Shown here one piece after another: positions 1-6,578 of a stretch of DNA of 8,714 nucleotides. The position numbers and the translations under genes were made by a program. Every line of letters begins with the position of its first letter. Position 1 is the first letter of the stretch. Origin of the DNA: Bifidobacteriaceae bacterium (GTDB lineage Bacteria > Actinomycetota > Actinomycetes > Actinomycetales > WQXJ01); the NCBI GenBank assembly GCA_031268115.1, contig JAIRXV010000148.1, forward strand, positions 1 to 8,714, read 5' to 3'. The notes below the pieces were generated by a model. It did no database searches. It saw only the letters and a list, made by a program, of their open reading frames with translations, and was not told where the DNA came from.

Positions 1-18
1 CCTCGCACCCTCCGGTCG

Positions 19-1230
19 ATGGCGGTCCGCGCTTTGCGCCTCGGTCCGCTTGGGCTGCTGCGTGCCGTTGGCCGGCGCAGTCTGCTGCTGCAACGGTGGC
101 GGTATGCCTACTACATCGCGGCCTATGGCCTATGGCGCCGGTTGCGGCGAGTGGATCCCCAGCAGGTGGCGTTCTTATCCGATTCGCGAGCTGAAGTGAC
201 GGGGAATCTCGCCTATTTGCGGGACGAGATCGCGCGGCAGTCCCCTGGCACTCGGGTTGTTGCGGTGTTGCGGCCCCAACTTCGTGGCGCGCGCAATTGG
301 CGTCAGGCCCTGGCGTTGCCGCGGATTATGGCGACATCGCGCGTCATCGTCCTGGATGATTTCTATCCGTTGATCTACCAACTGAACCTGCGTCCAGGAA
401 CTGCCTTGGGGCAGGTGTGGCATGCGGTGGGCGCTTTCAAACGCGTGGGGCATTCGCGGGCTGGCCTGCCAGGCGGGCCGGTTCGGGGTTCGCGCATCCA
501 CCGCAACTACACCTGGGCCACGGCCAGTTCGGAAGCTGTTCGCCCCGATATCGCTGAGTCGTTTGGGATTGAGCTTTCCAAAGTCCACGCACTTGGCGTT
601 CCGCGCACGGATGTGCTGTTCGATCCCAATCGCGTGGCGGCGGTCCGGGACCAGGTGCGCGCGCGGCTTGGCGTTCCGCCGACAGCACGGCTGGTCCTGT
701 TTGCGCCAACATTCCGTGGTCACGGCGCTCGGACGGCCTACTACCCGTCTGAATCGGTCGATTGGGAGAGCCTCGCCGGCGATCTGGCACCGGATTTCGT
801 GTTGGCGGTCAAGATGCATCCGTTTGTGGCGCCGCTCACGGTAACCCGCCCTGGGCTGGGCGGAATCATCGACGTTACCGCAGAACGCGAGATGACCGAT
901 CTCATGATGGCGGCAGATGTCCTGGTCACCGACTATTCGTCGGCGATTTTCGAGTTTGCCCTCTTGCACCGGCCAATCGTATTCTTCGTGCCCGACTTGG
1001 CGGAATATACGGCGAGCCGGGATTTCTACCGTCCGTTCTCGCGCTATTTGATTGGACCGGTGGTGACCGATTCGTCGGCATTGGCCGGCGCGATTCGCAC
1101 CGCCCACGTGGACGATGCCGTCCTGGTGCCTTTCGTAGAGGAGTTCGCCTCGGCATGCGATGGGCATTCGACTGAAAGGATCGTGCGGCAGCTGATATTG
1201 GCCGGTAGACCCGAGCAGGTAGACCGATGA
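19..1230 (+). CDS. CDP-glycerol glycerophosphotransferase family protein (TagF/TarL-like), first of a pair
   Basis: Family role: transfer of glycerol-phosphate or ribitol-phosphate from a CDP-polyol to a teichoic-acid-type chain at the inner face of the membrane. The protein shows the family's GT-B-type C-terminal hallmarks in order: VWHAVGAFKRVG (W134, H135), GVPRTD (193-198), LFAPTFRG (227-234), VKMHP (264-268), then DVLVTDYSSAIFEF (300-313) followed by PDLAEY (325-330). H135 and H267 lie where TagF enzymes carry histidines important for catalysis. The usual WHG is WHA here, a variant I recall from actinobacterial members. About 130 residues of basic and hydrophobic N-terminal sequence precede the core, and no TagF tandem repeats are present. 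The ATG at 19 has no clear Shine-Dalgarno sequence, and the frame is open to base 1, so the true start may lie outside the window. The stop overlaps the next gene's start. Family is sure; polyol substrate and step (primase or polymerase) are not. Confidence 0.9.
   Translation: MAVRALRLGPLGLLRAVGRRSLLLQRWRYAYYIAAYGLWRRLRRVDPQQVAFLSDSRAEVTGNLAYLRDEIARQSPGTRVVAVLRPQLRGARNWRQALALPRIMATSRVIVLDDFYPLIYQLNLRPGTALGQVWHAVGAFKRVGHSRAGLPGGPVRGSRIHRNYTWATASSEAVRPDIAESFGIELSKVHALGVPRTDVLFDPNRVAAVRDQVRARLGVPPTARLVLFAPTFRGHGARTAYYPSESVDWESLAGDLAPDFVLAVKMHPFVAPLTVTRPGLGGIIDVTAEREMTDLMMAADVLVTDYSSAIFEFALLHRPIVFFVPDLAEYTASRDFYRPFSRYLIGPVVTDSSALAGAIRTAHVDDAVLVPFVEEFASACDGHSTERIVRQLILAGRPEQVDR
1217..1230 (+). promoter_or_regulatory. 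Coupled ribosome-binding site and ATGA stop/start overlap
   Basis: AGGT (1217-1220) lies inside the end of the first transferase gene, six bases before the ATG at 1227. That ATG shares four bases with the upstream TGA. This layout is typical of translational coupling and fixes the start of the second gene. Confidence 0.6.
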
Positions 1231-2477
1231 CAGGCGGCAGGTTCCGGCGCCGCCCTACCACCCGGCCCGCTGCGACCCCTACTACCCGAGCGTCCGCCAT
1301 CGACCTCATCGCGGCGTGGGCGTTGCGCCTCGGGTTGCCGGCCGTTAGCGTCCCGATTCGCCTGGTGGTGCGGCCGAGCCGGCGCGTGGTCATGTTGTCC
1401 CGCGAGGAGACCGGCGAGCCGTTAGACTTCCGGCTGCTGCGCGAGGCCCTGGCCCGGCTCGAACCAGATCTTGAGGTTCGGGTCGATGCGCGGCGCCAAC
1501 AGCCCGGCCTGTCTGGCCGGGTTCGGTTCGCGTTCGGCCTGTTGGCCCAGCTCCGCTTGGCCGCCACGGCCCGCGTAGTTGTGGTGGACACCTATAGCCC
1601 GGTGGTTTCACTGATTGGGTGGCGTGGACGGGTGCGCGTGATCCAAATATGGCATGCATTAGGCGCGCTTAAGCAATTCGGTTGGGACTCAGCCGGGCGT
1701 CCCGGTGGCAGGCCATTGGCGCTAGCCCGTGCCATGCGGATGCATCGGGGCTACGACTTGGTGCTCGCAAGTTCCGAGCGGTGCCGCAGGCCATATGCTT
1801 CAGCGTTCCGTGTGCCGCCCGAGCGCATAGATGTGGCGCCGCTGCCGCGGGTGGATCTTCTGTTGGACTCCTCCCTCCGAGAGGCCACAAGGCAGCGAAT
1901 TCTGGCAGCATTCCCGCAGTTGGGTGAGGCGGAAGTAGTGGTGTATGCCCCGACTTTCCGCGCCAGTAAAGCCGCCGATGTCGCAGCCCTGGCGTCCGCT
2001 GTTTCTCGCCATGGTAAGACACTTGTCCACGCCCCCCACCCGTTGAGCTTCAAAGGCGAAGAAGTGTTCGTGGCGGAAGGTTTCACGACCGCCGAATTAC
2101 TCGGCGTTGCCTCGGCCTTTGTCACGGACTATTCTTCAGCGGTATTCGAGGCGGCGCTCGCTGGTATCCCGTGCTACTTCTACGCCCCGGACCTGGAAGA
2201 GTACGAGGCCGAGCGCGGCCTATACCTGGATCTGGCGGCCGAGCTACCCGGATCGGTCCACACCGATCCGGGTGCGCTGGCGGAAGCGATTGCCGCCGGC
2301 CAGATCTCCCCGGGGGCAGCCCGTGCGTTCGCTGCCCGCTGGATCGCTCTACCCGAACTCGGTTCAACCCAAGGTGGGCACGGATTCGCCAACTCGTTGG
2401 CCGCCATCGTTCGGCGGAGCCTCTCACGGGCGGAAGCGAAAAGGGGTGAAGCGCCGGGCAATGGCCTGCCCAGCTGA
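1227..2477 (+). CDS. CDP-glycerol glycerophosphotransferase family protein, divergent second copy
   Basis: This is a second TagF-like polyol-phosphate transferase, only moderately similar to the gene before it. Visible motifs are IQIWHALGALKQFG (W142, H143), VVYAPTFR (238-245), HAPHPLS (268-274), and SAFVTDYSSAVFEAAL (296-311) followed by PDLEEY (321-326). It differs from its partner in two ways. The lysine of the K-x-H-P motif is missing (HAPHP instead of KMHP), and the stretch from APTFR to HP is about 8 residues shorter. The first 25 residues are basic and rich in Thr, Pro and Ala. The start is chosen because its ATG overlaps the upstream TGA (ATGA, 1227-1230), with AGGT at 1217-1220 six bases before it; the two genes are almost certainly cotranscribed and translationally coupled. 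The stop codon lies inside the first copy of an 81-bp repeat. It may perform a different step or use a different polyol from the first enzyme. Confidence 0.88.
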   Translation: MTGGRFRRRPTTRPAATPTTRASAIDLIAAWALRLGLPAVSVPIRLVVRPSRRVVMLSREETGEPLDFRLLREALARLEPDLEVRVDARRQQPGLSGRVRFAFGLLAQLRLAATARVVVVDTYSPVVSLIGWRGRVRVIQIWHALGALKQFGWDSAGRPGGRPLALARAMRMHRGYDLVLASSERCRRPYASAFRVPPERIDVAPLPRVDLLLDSSLREATRQRILAAFPQLGEAEVVVYAPTFRASKAADVAALASAVSRHGKTLVHAPHPLSFKGEEVFVAEGFTTAELLGVASAFVTDYSSAVFEAALAGIPCYFYAPDLEEYEAERGLYLDLAAELPGSVHTDPGALAEAIAAGQISPGAARAFAARWIALPELGSTQGGHGFANSLAAIVRRSLSRAEAKRGEAPGNGLPS

Positions 2478-2668
2478 AGCGGTCGTCGGACGGTGTTTCA
2501 CCGGCCGGATGTTGGCTGCCGCATTTCAGCTGGTCCGGTCTACGCCCTCCCCAACTGAAGCGGTCGTCGGCCGGCGTTTCACCGGCCGGATGTTGGCTGC
2601 CGCATTTCAGCTGGTCCGGTCTACGCCCTCCCCAGCTGAAGCGGTCGTCGGCCGGTGTTTCACCGGCC
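2470..2668. repeat. 81-bp palindromic tandem repeat, about 2.5 copies
   Basis: Copy 1 is 2470-2550, copy 2 is 2551-2631, and partial copy 3 is 2632-2668. Copies 1 and 2 differ at only three positions (4, 21 and 25 of the unit), and the 37 bases of copy 3 differ from copy 1 only at position 21. Each unit holds two inverted-repeat elements. One is a tight hairpin with arms GGCCGGTG and CACCGGCC around TTT, perfect in copy 3. The other is TTCAGCTGG paired with CCAGCTGAA of the next unit, 17 bases apart; it is perfect for 2606-2614 with 2632-2640 and has one mismatch for 2525-2533 with 2551-2559. The array fills the gap between two convergent genes and contains the stop codons of both. The period is a multiple of three, so both strands have an open frame encoding a 27-residue repeat, but I see no start signal. 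It resembles a REP/BIME-type intergenic repeat and may act as a bidirectional terminator. I do not recognise a named family. Confidence 0.93.
2650..2668. terminator. Possible bidirectional terminator hairpin in the last repeat copy
   Basis: The arms GGCCGGTG (2650-2657) and CACCGGCC (2661-2668) form a perfect 8-bp GC-rich stem around a TTT loop. It lies between convergent genes, and the minus-strand stop codon (2662-2660) sits in its loop and stem. No T tract follows on either strand, so a classic intrinsic terminator is not shown; tract-less GC hairpins are a common proposal in high-GC bacteria. Copies 1 and 2 carry the same hairpin with one mismatch each. Confidence 0.35.
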
Positions 2669-4234
2669 TCCTGGGCCCAGTTCAGGTGGCAACTCCGCAC
2701 AGAACAACTCGCCGAAGTGACGTTCATAGTTCTTCTGGACGCCATCGACGTAGCCTTGCCACCAGGACATTCCCGTCCACTCAGAGGTGTTCACCCATTC
2801 GGTGAGCGCCTGACACCGTTCCTCCTGAGGAGTTGGCTTCAAACTAAGATAGTTGACGCGGGCGTTAATAGGAGACACCTTCGACTCGAAGGTCGCAACA
2901 GACCAATTGACGCTCTGTTGGCACATGATGAACAGCCCCGTCAAAGGCAACACCAACGCAAAGACAACTGCGCGGCTCTTAGCGCGTGCCGCGAACACAA
3001 CGGCCAGCCCCGCGCCCACCACCGCAAAACAGTTCGATATAAGGCCGTTGATAATGTACGTGTCACCAACCTGTTGGATCAGCGGAATGTACTTCGCGTT
3101 GAATGAAACCATGCTGGTTGCACCTATGAGATATATGCAAAGAACCACTGCCGGCCACATCCAGGGCCGGCTGATCTTGAATTGCTTTCGGGGCGACTTT
3201 CGCACCAACAGGGCCAAACCCGTCACGATAGCAACCAGCACCAACCCTGTGGCTATGGACTCGACAGTAAGGTTGATCGATTGGGTATGCCGAAAGGAAC
3301 GCAGCCAGGAGCCGCCGGGGGCGGCGCCGAGTAGATAGAATAGAAGGGTTTTGAAACCAGTGGCGCTAAGTTCCAACTCCGTGCCTTGGTAGGAAGATGC
3401 GGCTTCCCGCATCGATCCATATAGACGTGCGAGAACAAAAACGATCATTGGTAAGCCAATGCCACTTACAAAGAGTGCGATCTGTGCTTTCTGCTGCGGG
3501 CGTCCACGGTTTGACACTAGGCGGGCAAAATATAGCAGCGCGATTGCGGCGACAGCCGCAACAAAGGTCTCGTAAAAGAGAACTCCACCCACGCCTACGA
3601 GCACCAGGGGCAATATGCGTCGCCGGTAGCGCAACGGCTCGCGCTGGGCCCAGAAACCCAAAGCGATGAAGAGCATCGAAAGCGCTGGCGTACCCCATCC
3701 GATTTCAGAAATCGTAATTGAAGCATCATTGCTCCAAGGAGAGATCTGAAAGAGCATCGCCGTGAACAAGGAAACCAGCGCAAAGGCCATCGGAAAGCGA
3801 ATCGTGCGCCGGTTGCTAGCAAAGGCGAGGCATTGCAGAAGCGCCGCGCCTCCGGCGGCACAGGCGAGGATGATCAGCAGGAGGGATCCGAGCCGGTAGC
3901 TTGCCTGGAGCGTTATGTCTGTGCTTTGCGCCACGGCATGGGCAGTGACATGGTATATCGCGGCGAATTCGCGACCTGTTGGGTTGAAGCGGCCTGCCTG
4001 CGGCTGGTCATCCCAGCCGCTGGCAATCGCCGCGACAATAGAACCGTCGTTGATATTGTAGAAGTGTTGAGAAAATAGGAAGTCGTCGCTGTAGAGTGGA
4101 ACCCGGAAGGCTGACGAGTAAGAGGCCGCGACTGCGGCTAGCCCGAGGGCGATGACTGCGGCGGAGCGGACGGCCCTGTGGCGGAGCCATGGCCCAGGGG
4201 TCGAACGGAGTTTGTCTACCGTGAACGCGTTCAT
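2660..4234 (-). CDS. Large multi-pass membrane protein, putative GT-C-type glycosyltransferase
   Basis: The protein is 524 residues. A basic N-terminus is followed by a first membrane helix (about 21-41), then an outer-loop sequence PLYSDDFLFS with the acidic pair D50-D51. Further likely helices lie at about 114-138, 149-165, 182-195, 207-237 (probably two), 250-270, 328-344, 360-376, 400-416 and 421-438. A C-terminal outer domain of about 85 residues (439-524) is rich in Trp, Tyr and Glu. An acidic pair just after helix 1 plus about ten helices is the layout of GT-C enzymes, which take sugars from polyprenyl-phosphate on the outer membrane face; I infer this from topology, not from a named family. 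An upstream ATG (4264) would add ten residues, but the ATG at 4234 has AGGAGGT just before it and the longer start falls inside a hairpin. G+C is low for the window (43-55% in three counted lines). It is divergent from a polyprenyl-phosphate GT2 gene, which could supply its donor. Confidence 0.75.
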   Translation of the reverse strand: MNAFTVDKLRSTPGPWLRHRAVRSAAVIALGLAAVAASYSSAFRVPLYSDDFLFSQHFYNINDGSIVAAIASGWDDQPQAGRFNPTGREFAAIYHVTAHAVAQSTDITLQASYRLGSLLLIILACAAGGAALLQCLAFASNRRTIRFPMAFALVSLFTAMLFQISPWSNDASITISEIGWGTPALSMLFIALGFWAQREPLRYRRRILPLVLVGVGGVLFYETFVAAVAAIALLYFARLVSNRGRPQQKAQIALFVSGIGLPMIVFVLARLYGSMREAASSYQGTELELSATGFKTLLFYLLGAAPGGSWLRSFRHTQSINLTVESIATGLVLVAIVTGLALLVRKSPRKQFKISRPWMWPAVVLCIYLIGATSMVSFNAKYIPLIQQVGDTYIINGLISNCFAVVGAGLAVVFAARAKSRAVVFALVLPLTGLFIMCQQSVNWSVATFESKVSPINARVNYLSLKPTPQEERCQALTEWVNTSEWTGMSWWQGYVDGVQKNYERHFGELFCAELPPELGPGGR

Positions 4235-4244
4235 CAGACCTCCT
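4235..4244 (-). promoter_or_regulatory. Strong Shine-Dalgarno deciding the start of the minus-strand membrane gene
   Basis: On the minus strand AGGAGGT (4244-4238) stands immediately before the ATG at 4234-4232, with the AGGAGG core four bases away. It is the best ribosome-binding site in the window and favours this start over the ATG at 4264. Confidence 0.7.
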
Positions 4245-4252
4245 GTGGCGGG

Positions 4253-4279
4253 CTGGCCGCCCACGTTGGGACCGGCCAG
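4253..4279. promoter_or_regulatory. Interrupted hairpin or operator-like inverted repeat in a divergent intergenic region
   Basis: The outer arms CTGGCCG (4253-4259) and CGGCCAG (4273-4279) enclose inner arms CCCA (4260-4263) and TGGG (4267-4270) around CGT. Together they give an 11-bp stem with a two-base bulge and a three-base loop. On the minus strand it ends 18 bases before the ATG at 4234, leaving the Shine-Dalgarno sequence free, so it would sit in the 5' leader of the membrane gene if transcription starts upstream of it. It could be an RNA leader structure or a binding site for a dimeric regulator; the sequence does not decide between them. Confidence 0.5.
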
Positions 4280-4410
4280 TGGCAGACTTAGGGGTGTTGC
4301 AGGGTTACTCCGCGAGGATGCTACCAGAGGAGCTACAGCAGCCGGAGGCCAGGAGGACAGCAGGACGGCTCGGACGGTATGCTTCGCCCTGTGCGACTGT
4401 CTTCGCTCTC

Positions 4411-4422
4411 AGGAACGCCCGG
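4411..4422 (+). promoter_or_regulatory. Shine-Dalgarno deciding the start of the GT2 gene
   Basis: AGGA at 4411-4414 is eight bases before the ATG at 4423, exactly where homology to GT2 enzymes begins. The ATG codons further upstream (4279, 4318) lack this support. Confidence 0.5.
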
Positions 4423-5475
4423 ATGAGACTCTTTGTTCAGATCCCGTGCCTCAACGAGGAGGCGACCTTGCCATTGGTCTTGGCCACAATCCCACGGGAG
4501 GTCGAGGGGATCGAAGAGGTCGAGATTCTAGTCGTGGACGATGGCTCAACGGACCGAACGCTGGAGGTGGCGCGGAATCTTGGCGTACGGCACTTCGTGC
4601 GGCATACGCGGAACATGGGGTTGGCGCGGTCCTTCCGGGACGGCGTTGACGATGCGTTGGCGCACGGGGCGGATATCGTGGTGAATACCGATGGCGACAA
4701 TCAGTACCCCCAGGAGCGGATAGGCGATCTGGTTCAGCCGATTTTGCGAGGTGAGGCCGACATGGTGGTGGGTGACAGGCAGACGGCGACAATAGCCCAT
4801 TTCTCCCCCTTTAAGAAGGCGATGCAGAGGGTTGGGAGCGGCGTGGTGAACCGCGCGGCCGGAACACGGTTGCCGGATGCGGCCAGCGGGTTCCGCGCCT
4901 ATTCGCGAGCCGCTCTTATGAGACTGAATATCGTGACCAAGTTCAGCTATTGCATGGAGACTATTATTCAGGCCGGAAATAAGCGGATGCGAGTTGCGTC
5001 CGTGGCCATCGTCACGAACCCGAAGACTCGCGAGTCTAGGTTGTTCCGAAACGTTTGGCACCATATGATCAAGTCCGGTCAAGCAATCGTCCGTTCATAT
5101 CTGATGTATAAGCCGCACACGGTGTTTGCAACGCTCGGGATTGTCCTTGGCGCGGTGGGCGCGGTACCGTTTGCGCGGTTCCTGTACTATTGGTCAATAG
5201 GCGAATCCGGGGGCCACATCCAATCCTTGATCTTTGGCGCTGCCTTCTTAGTGGGAGCCTTGGAGTGCCTGGCGTTATTGGTGATTGCCGACTTGCAGCG
5301 ATCTAACCGAGCGTTATTGGAGGAGACGCTGGAGCGAATTAGGGAGATTCAGTACCGGGACCGAGCATCGCTCGGCGCTGCTGAGGCGGGGCCTGAGCTG
5401 GATACAATGGCTGGTCAGCTTGGGGTCGAGGGTTCGTTGCGCGCGAGTCTGTCGAGTACGTCCCAAACGCCATAG
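4423..5475 (+). CDS. Polyprenyl-phosphate glycosyltransferase, GT2 family (DPM/GtrB-like)
   Basis: It probably transfers a sugar from a nucleotide-sugar to polyprenyl-phosphate at the inner membrane face, making a lipid donor for outward-facing glycosyltransferases. The 350-residue protein has a DPM-type GT2 domain (1 to about 225): IPCLNEE (7-13), VVDDGSTD (37-44), NTDGDNQY (88-95, the D90-x-D92 metal site), MVVGDR (114-119) and DAASGFRAYSR (152-162). Two membrane helices follow (about 233-257 and 266-289) with GHIQSLI between, then a charged helix (291-313) that may be a short coiled coil. This order is typical of two-helix polyisoprenyl-phosphate glycosyltransferases. The start is the ATG at 4423, where the GT2 domain begins and which has AGGA eight bases upstream (4411-4414); longer versions from 4279 or 4318 would add an unrelated tail. 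The last 20 codons overlap the convergent next gene. The sugar is unknown. Confidence 0.9.
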   Translation: MRLFVQIPCLNEEATLPLVLATIPREVEGIEEVEILVVDDGSTDRTLEVARNLGVRHFVRHTRNMGLARSFRDGVDDALAHGADIVVNTDGDNQYPQERIGDLVQPILRGEADMVVGDRQTATIAHFSPFKKAMQRVGSGVVNRAAGTRLPDAASGFRAYSRAALMRLNIVTKFSYCMETIIQAGNKRMRVASVAIVTNPKTRESRLFRNVWHHMIKSGQAIVRSYLMYKPHTVFATLGIVLGAVGAVPFARFLYYWSIGESGGHIQSLIFGAAFLVGALECLALLVIADLQRSNRALLEETLERIREIQYRDRASLGAAEAGPELDTMAGQLGVEGSLRASLSSTSQTP

Positions 5476-6401
5476 GCGTCGAACACTGCGTTGAGTATCT
5501 TTGTGTTGCCGCCGGTCCCCACGTTGCTTAGCGCGAGGGCTTGGCCTTGGCTTCCGGCCGTGAGCAGAATGGGCATCGGCTGGGTGAGGACAACGGGGGT
5601 GCGGGCCAATAGTTCCATGGCTTTAAGCCAAATGTCGTCGGCGTCGAGGCAGAGCCTGAGGATTTCGTCCTTGTGGAAAGTCAGTTCGGAAAGAGAATTC
5701 GGTGGATAGAGTACGCCGCCCACCCCTGTGGCGAAGAGGTCCCAGGCCGGACCCGCGCTCGTGCGGCATTGATGCTGCCAGCGATTGTAGGGAAGCGGCC
5801 TGCCGGTCGGCCCGAACGTGATTCGGTGGGCCCGGCGGGCGATCACGGCCCGGGGATGCCTCGTATGGGCACGTAGAAGAACTTCGATGAGATCGCGGGG
5901 GTAAACCACGTCATCGTCCACGGTAATCACAGTTGCCGAAGGAAACTCAGCCATCGTGAAGAAATACTTCGTGTGGGCCTTGAGACTGTCTCTTGCCCAA
6001 CATATTGTCAAGCCCAGCTCTTGCAGATCCTGGAATTGTTGCGGGACTTGGCGCTCGGGAAACTGCTGTTCGGTGAGCCACAGAAGGATTCGATCGGGTT
6101 TGACGGTCTGGTCGAGTAGGCGGTGGGCAACTCTTGCGGCACTGTGTATACGGCCGGGGTAGGACGTGAATGATACGACTACCGGGGTGGGCCTTGAGGA
6201 GGTTGTGAGTCCCGAAATGGGAGCATTGCTTGCAATCGCGCGGTCCAATTCGCGGTTAGCTTGCCTCTGGGCGTGGACGGTGCGAACGTTCTTTGCCGTA
6301 CGGGCGGCGCGCAAGGCCCGAGTCTTCAGCCGATCAGAAATGGGGCGCCCTTCACCTCGTGGGTTGGGGAACGGCGAAGGATGGGTAGGGGTAGAGTTCA
6401 T
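5415..6401 (-). CDS. GT-A fold glycosyltransferase of an uncharacterised family
   Basis: From the ATG at 6401 the protein has 328 residues. A basic, Arg/Ala-rich, probably helical N-terminal part (21-60) precedes VVVSFTSYPGRIH (74-86), then a QTVKPDRILLWL strand region (98-109), the metal-binding-like VDDDVVYPRD (161-170), RAHRITF (180-186) and DADDIWLKAMEL (253-264), where the acidic cluster is a candidate catalytic base. I recognise this motif set from polysaccharide-locus glycosyltransferases generally annotated only as 'glycosyltransferase'; donor and acceptor are unknown. There are no membrane helices, so it is cytoplasmic or membrane-associated. The start is uncertain: in-frame starts at 6416, 6443, 6479 and a TTG at 6551 would lengthen it by up to 50 residues, and none has a good ribosome-binding site. 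I chose 6401 because it leaves room for promoters between this gene and the divergent one. Its 3' end overlaps the convergent GT2 gene by 61 bp. Confidence 0.82.
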   Translation of the reverse strand: MNSTPTHPSPFPNPRGEGRPISDRLKTRALRAARTAKNVRTVHAQRQANRELDRAIASNAPISGLTTSSRPTPVVVSFTSYPGRIHSAARVAHRLLDQTVKPDRILLWLTEQQFPERQVPQQFQDLQELGLTICWARDSLKAHTKYFFTMAEFPSATVITVDDDVVYPRDLIEVLLRAHTRHPRAVIARRAHRITFGPTGRPLPYNRWQHQCRTSAGPAWDLFATGVGGVLYPPNSLSELTFHKDEILRLCLDADDIWLKAMELLARTPVVLTQPMPILLTAGSQGQALALSNVGTGGNTKILNAVFDAYGVWDVLDRLARNEPSTPS

Positions 6402-6578
6402 ACGGTGGGTGCGCATCCAGTCGGCATTGGAAGATCCTCTCATGGTGACGGTGCGAACGGAGCGCAGCGGGACGGGCATGGAAGGGGCGACCTGGACTGC
6501 GGGGGAGACCCGGGCCAAGAGGAGCGAGAGCGTCCCACGGAAGTAGCGCAAAGCGGTGGCAGGCGCCTTGTAGAGAGA
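6402..6578. other. Divergent intergenic region, or 5' coding extension of the minus-strand glycosyltransferase
   Basis: The region lies between two outward-facing genes. The minus-strand glycosyltransferase frame stays open through it up to a TTG at 6551, and the plus-strand frame of the downstream membrane gene is open back to 6261. I see no clear promoter, operator or strong ribosome-binding site, so the exact gene boundaries here are unsettled. Confidence 0.4.

Larger units (their letters stand above)
4235..4422. other. Divergent intergenic region between membrane gene and GT2 gene
   Basis: These 188 bases separate two outward-facing genes and must hold the start signals of both unless they are transcribed from elsewhere. 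They contain the minus-strand Shine-Dalgarno, the hairpin at 4253-4279 and the plus-strand Shine-Dalgarno at 4411-4414. I find no convincing -10/-35 pair on either strand. An open plus-strand frame from 4279 runs through it into the GT2 gene, but those 48 codons match no part of the GT2 domain. Confidence 0.6.

Noticed and set aside
175..1167. Long minus-strand open frame (330 codons) antisense to the first transferase gene
   Set aside because: The product is rich in Arg, His and Cys with no domain or membrane pattern. The plus frame carries all TagF motifs, so this is a shadow of a high-GC gene.
2470..2668. CRISPR array
   Set aside because: The copies are directly adjacent with no variable spacers, and the 81-bp unit is far longer than a CRISPR repeat.
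2671..2680. Ten-base perfect palindrome CTGGGCCCAG
   Set aside because: It lies in the coding end of the membrane gene, is short, and is expected by chance at this base composition.
2107..2805. Plus-strand frame encoding a 27-residue repeat through the 81-bp array, and the equivalent minus-strand frame (2745-2122)
   Set aside because: The repeat stays open only because 81 is a multiple of three. There is no start signal, both frames run into the coding sequence of known genes, and the palindromes explain the conservation better than protein coding.
2717..3338. Plus-strand open frames inside the minus-strand membrane gene
   Set aside because: Their translations have no recognisable features, while the minus frame gives continuous hydrophobic helices.
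4354..4383. AGGACA and TATGCT, 18 bases apart, as a possible promoter for the GT2 gene
   Set aside because: Only four of six bases match in each box, which is common by chance; not enough to call.
4279..4422. N-terminal extension of the GT2 protein by 48 codons
   Set aside because: It has no homology to the GT2 family, its start overlaps the last base of the hairpin at 4253-4279, and the internal ATG at 4423 has the better ribosome-binding site.
6261..6578. N-terminal extension of the UPF0104 protein by 106 codons
   Set aside because: The extension is Gly/Arg-rich, lies antisense to the glycosyltransferase gene, and would put a long unrelated tail before the first membrane helix.
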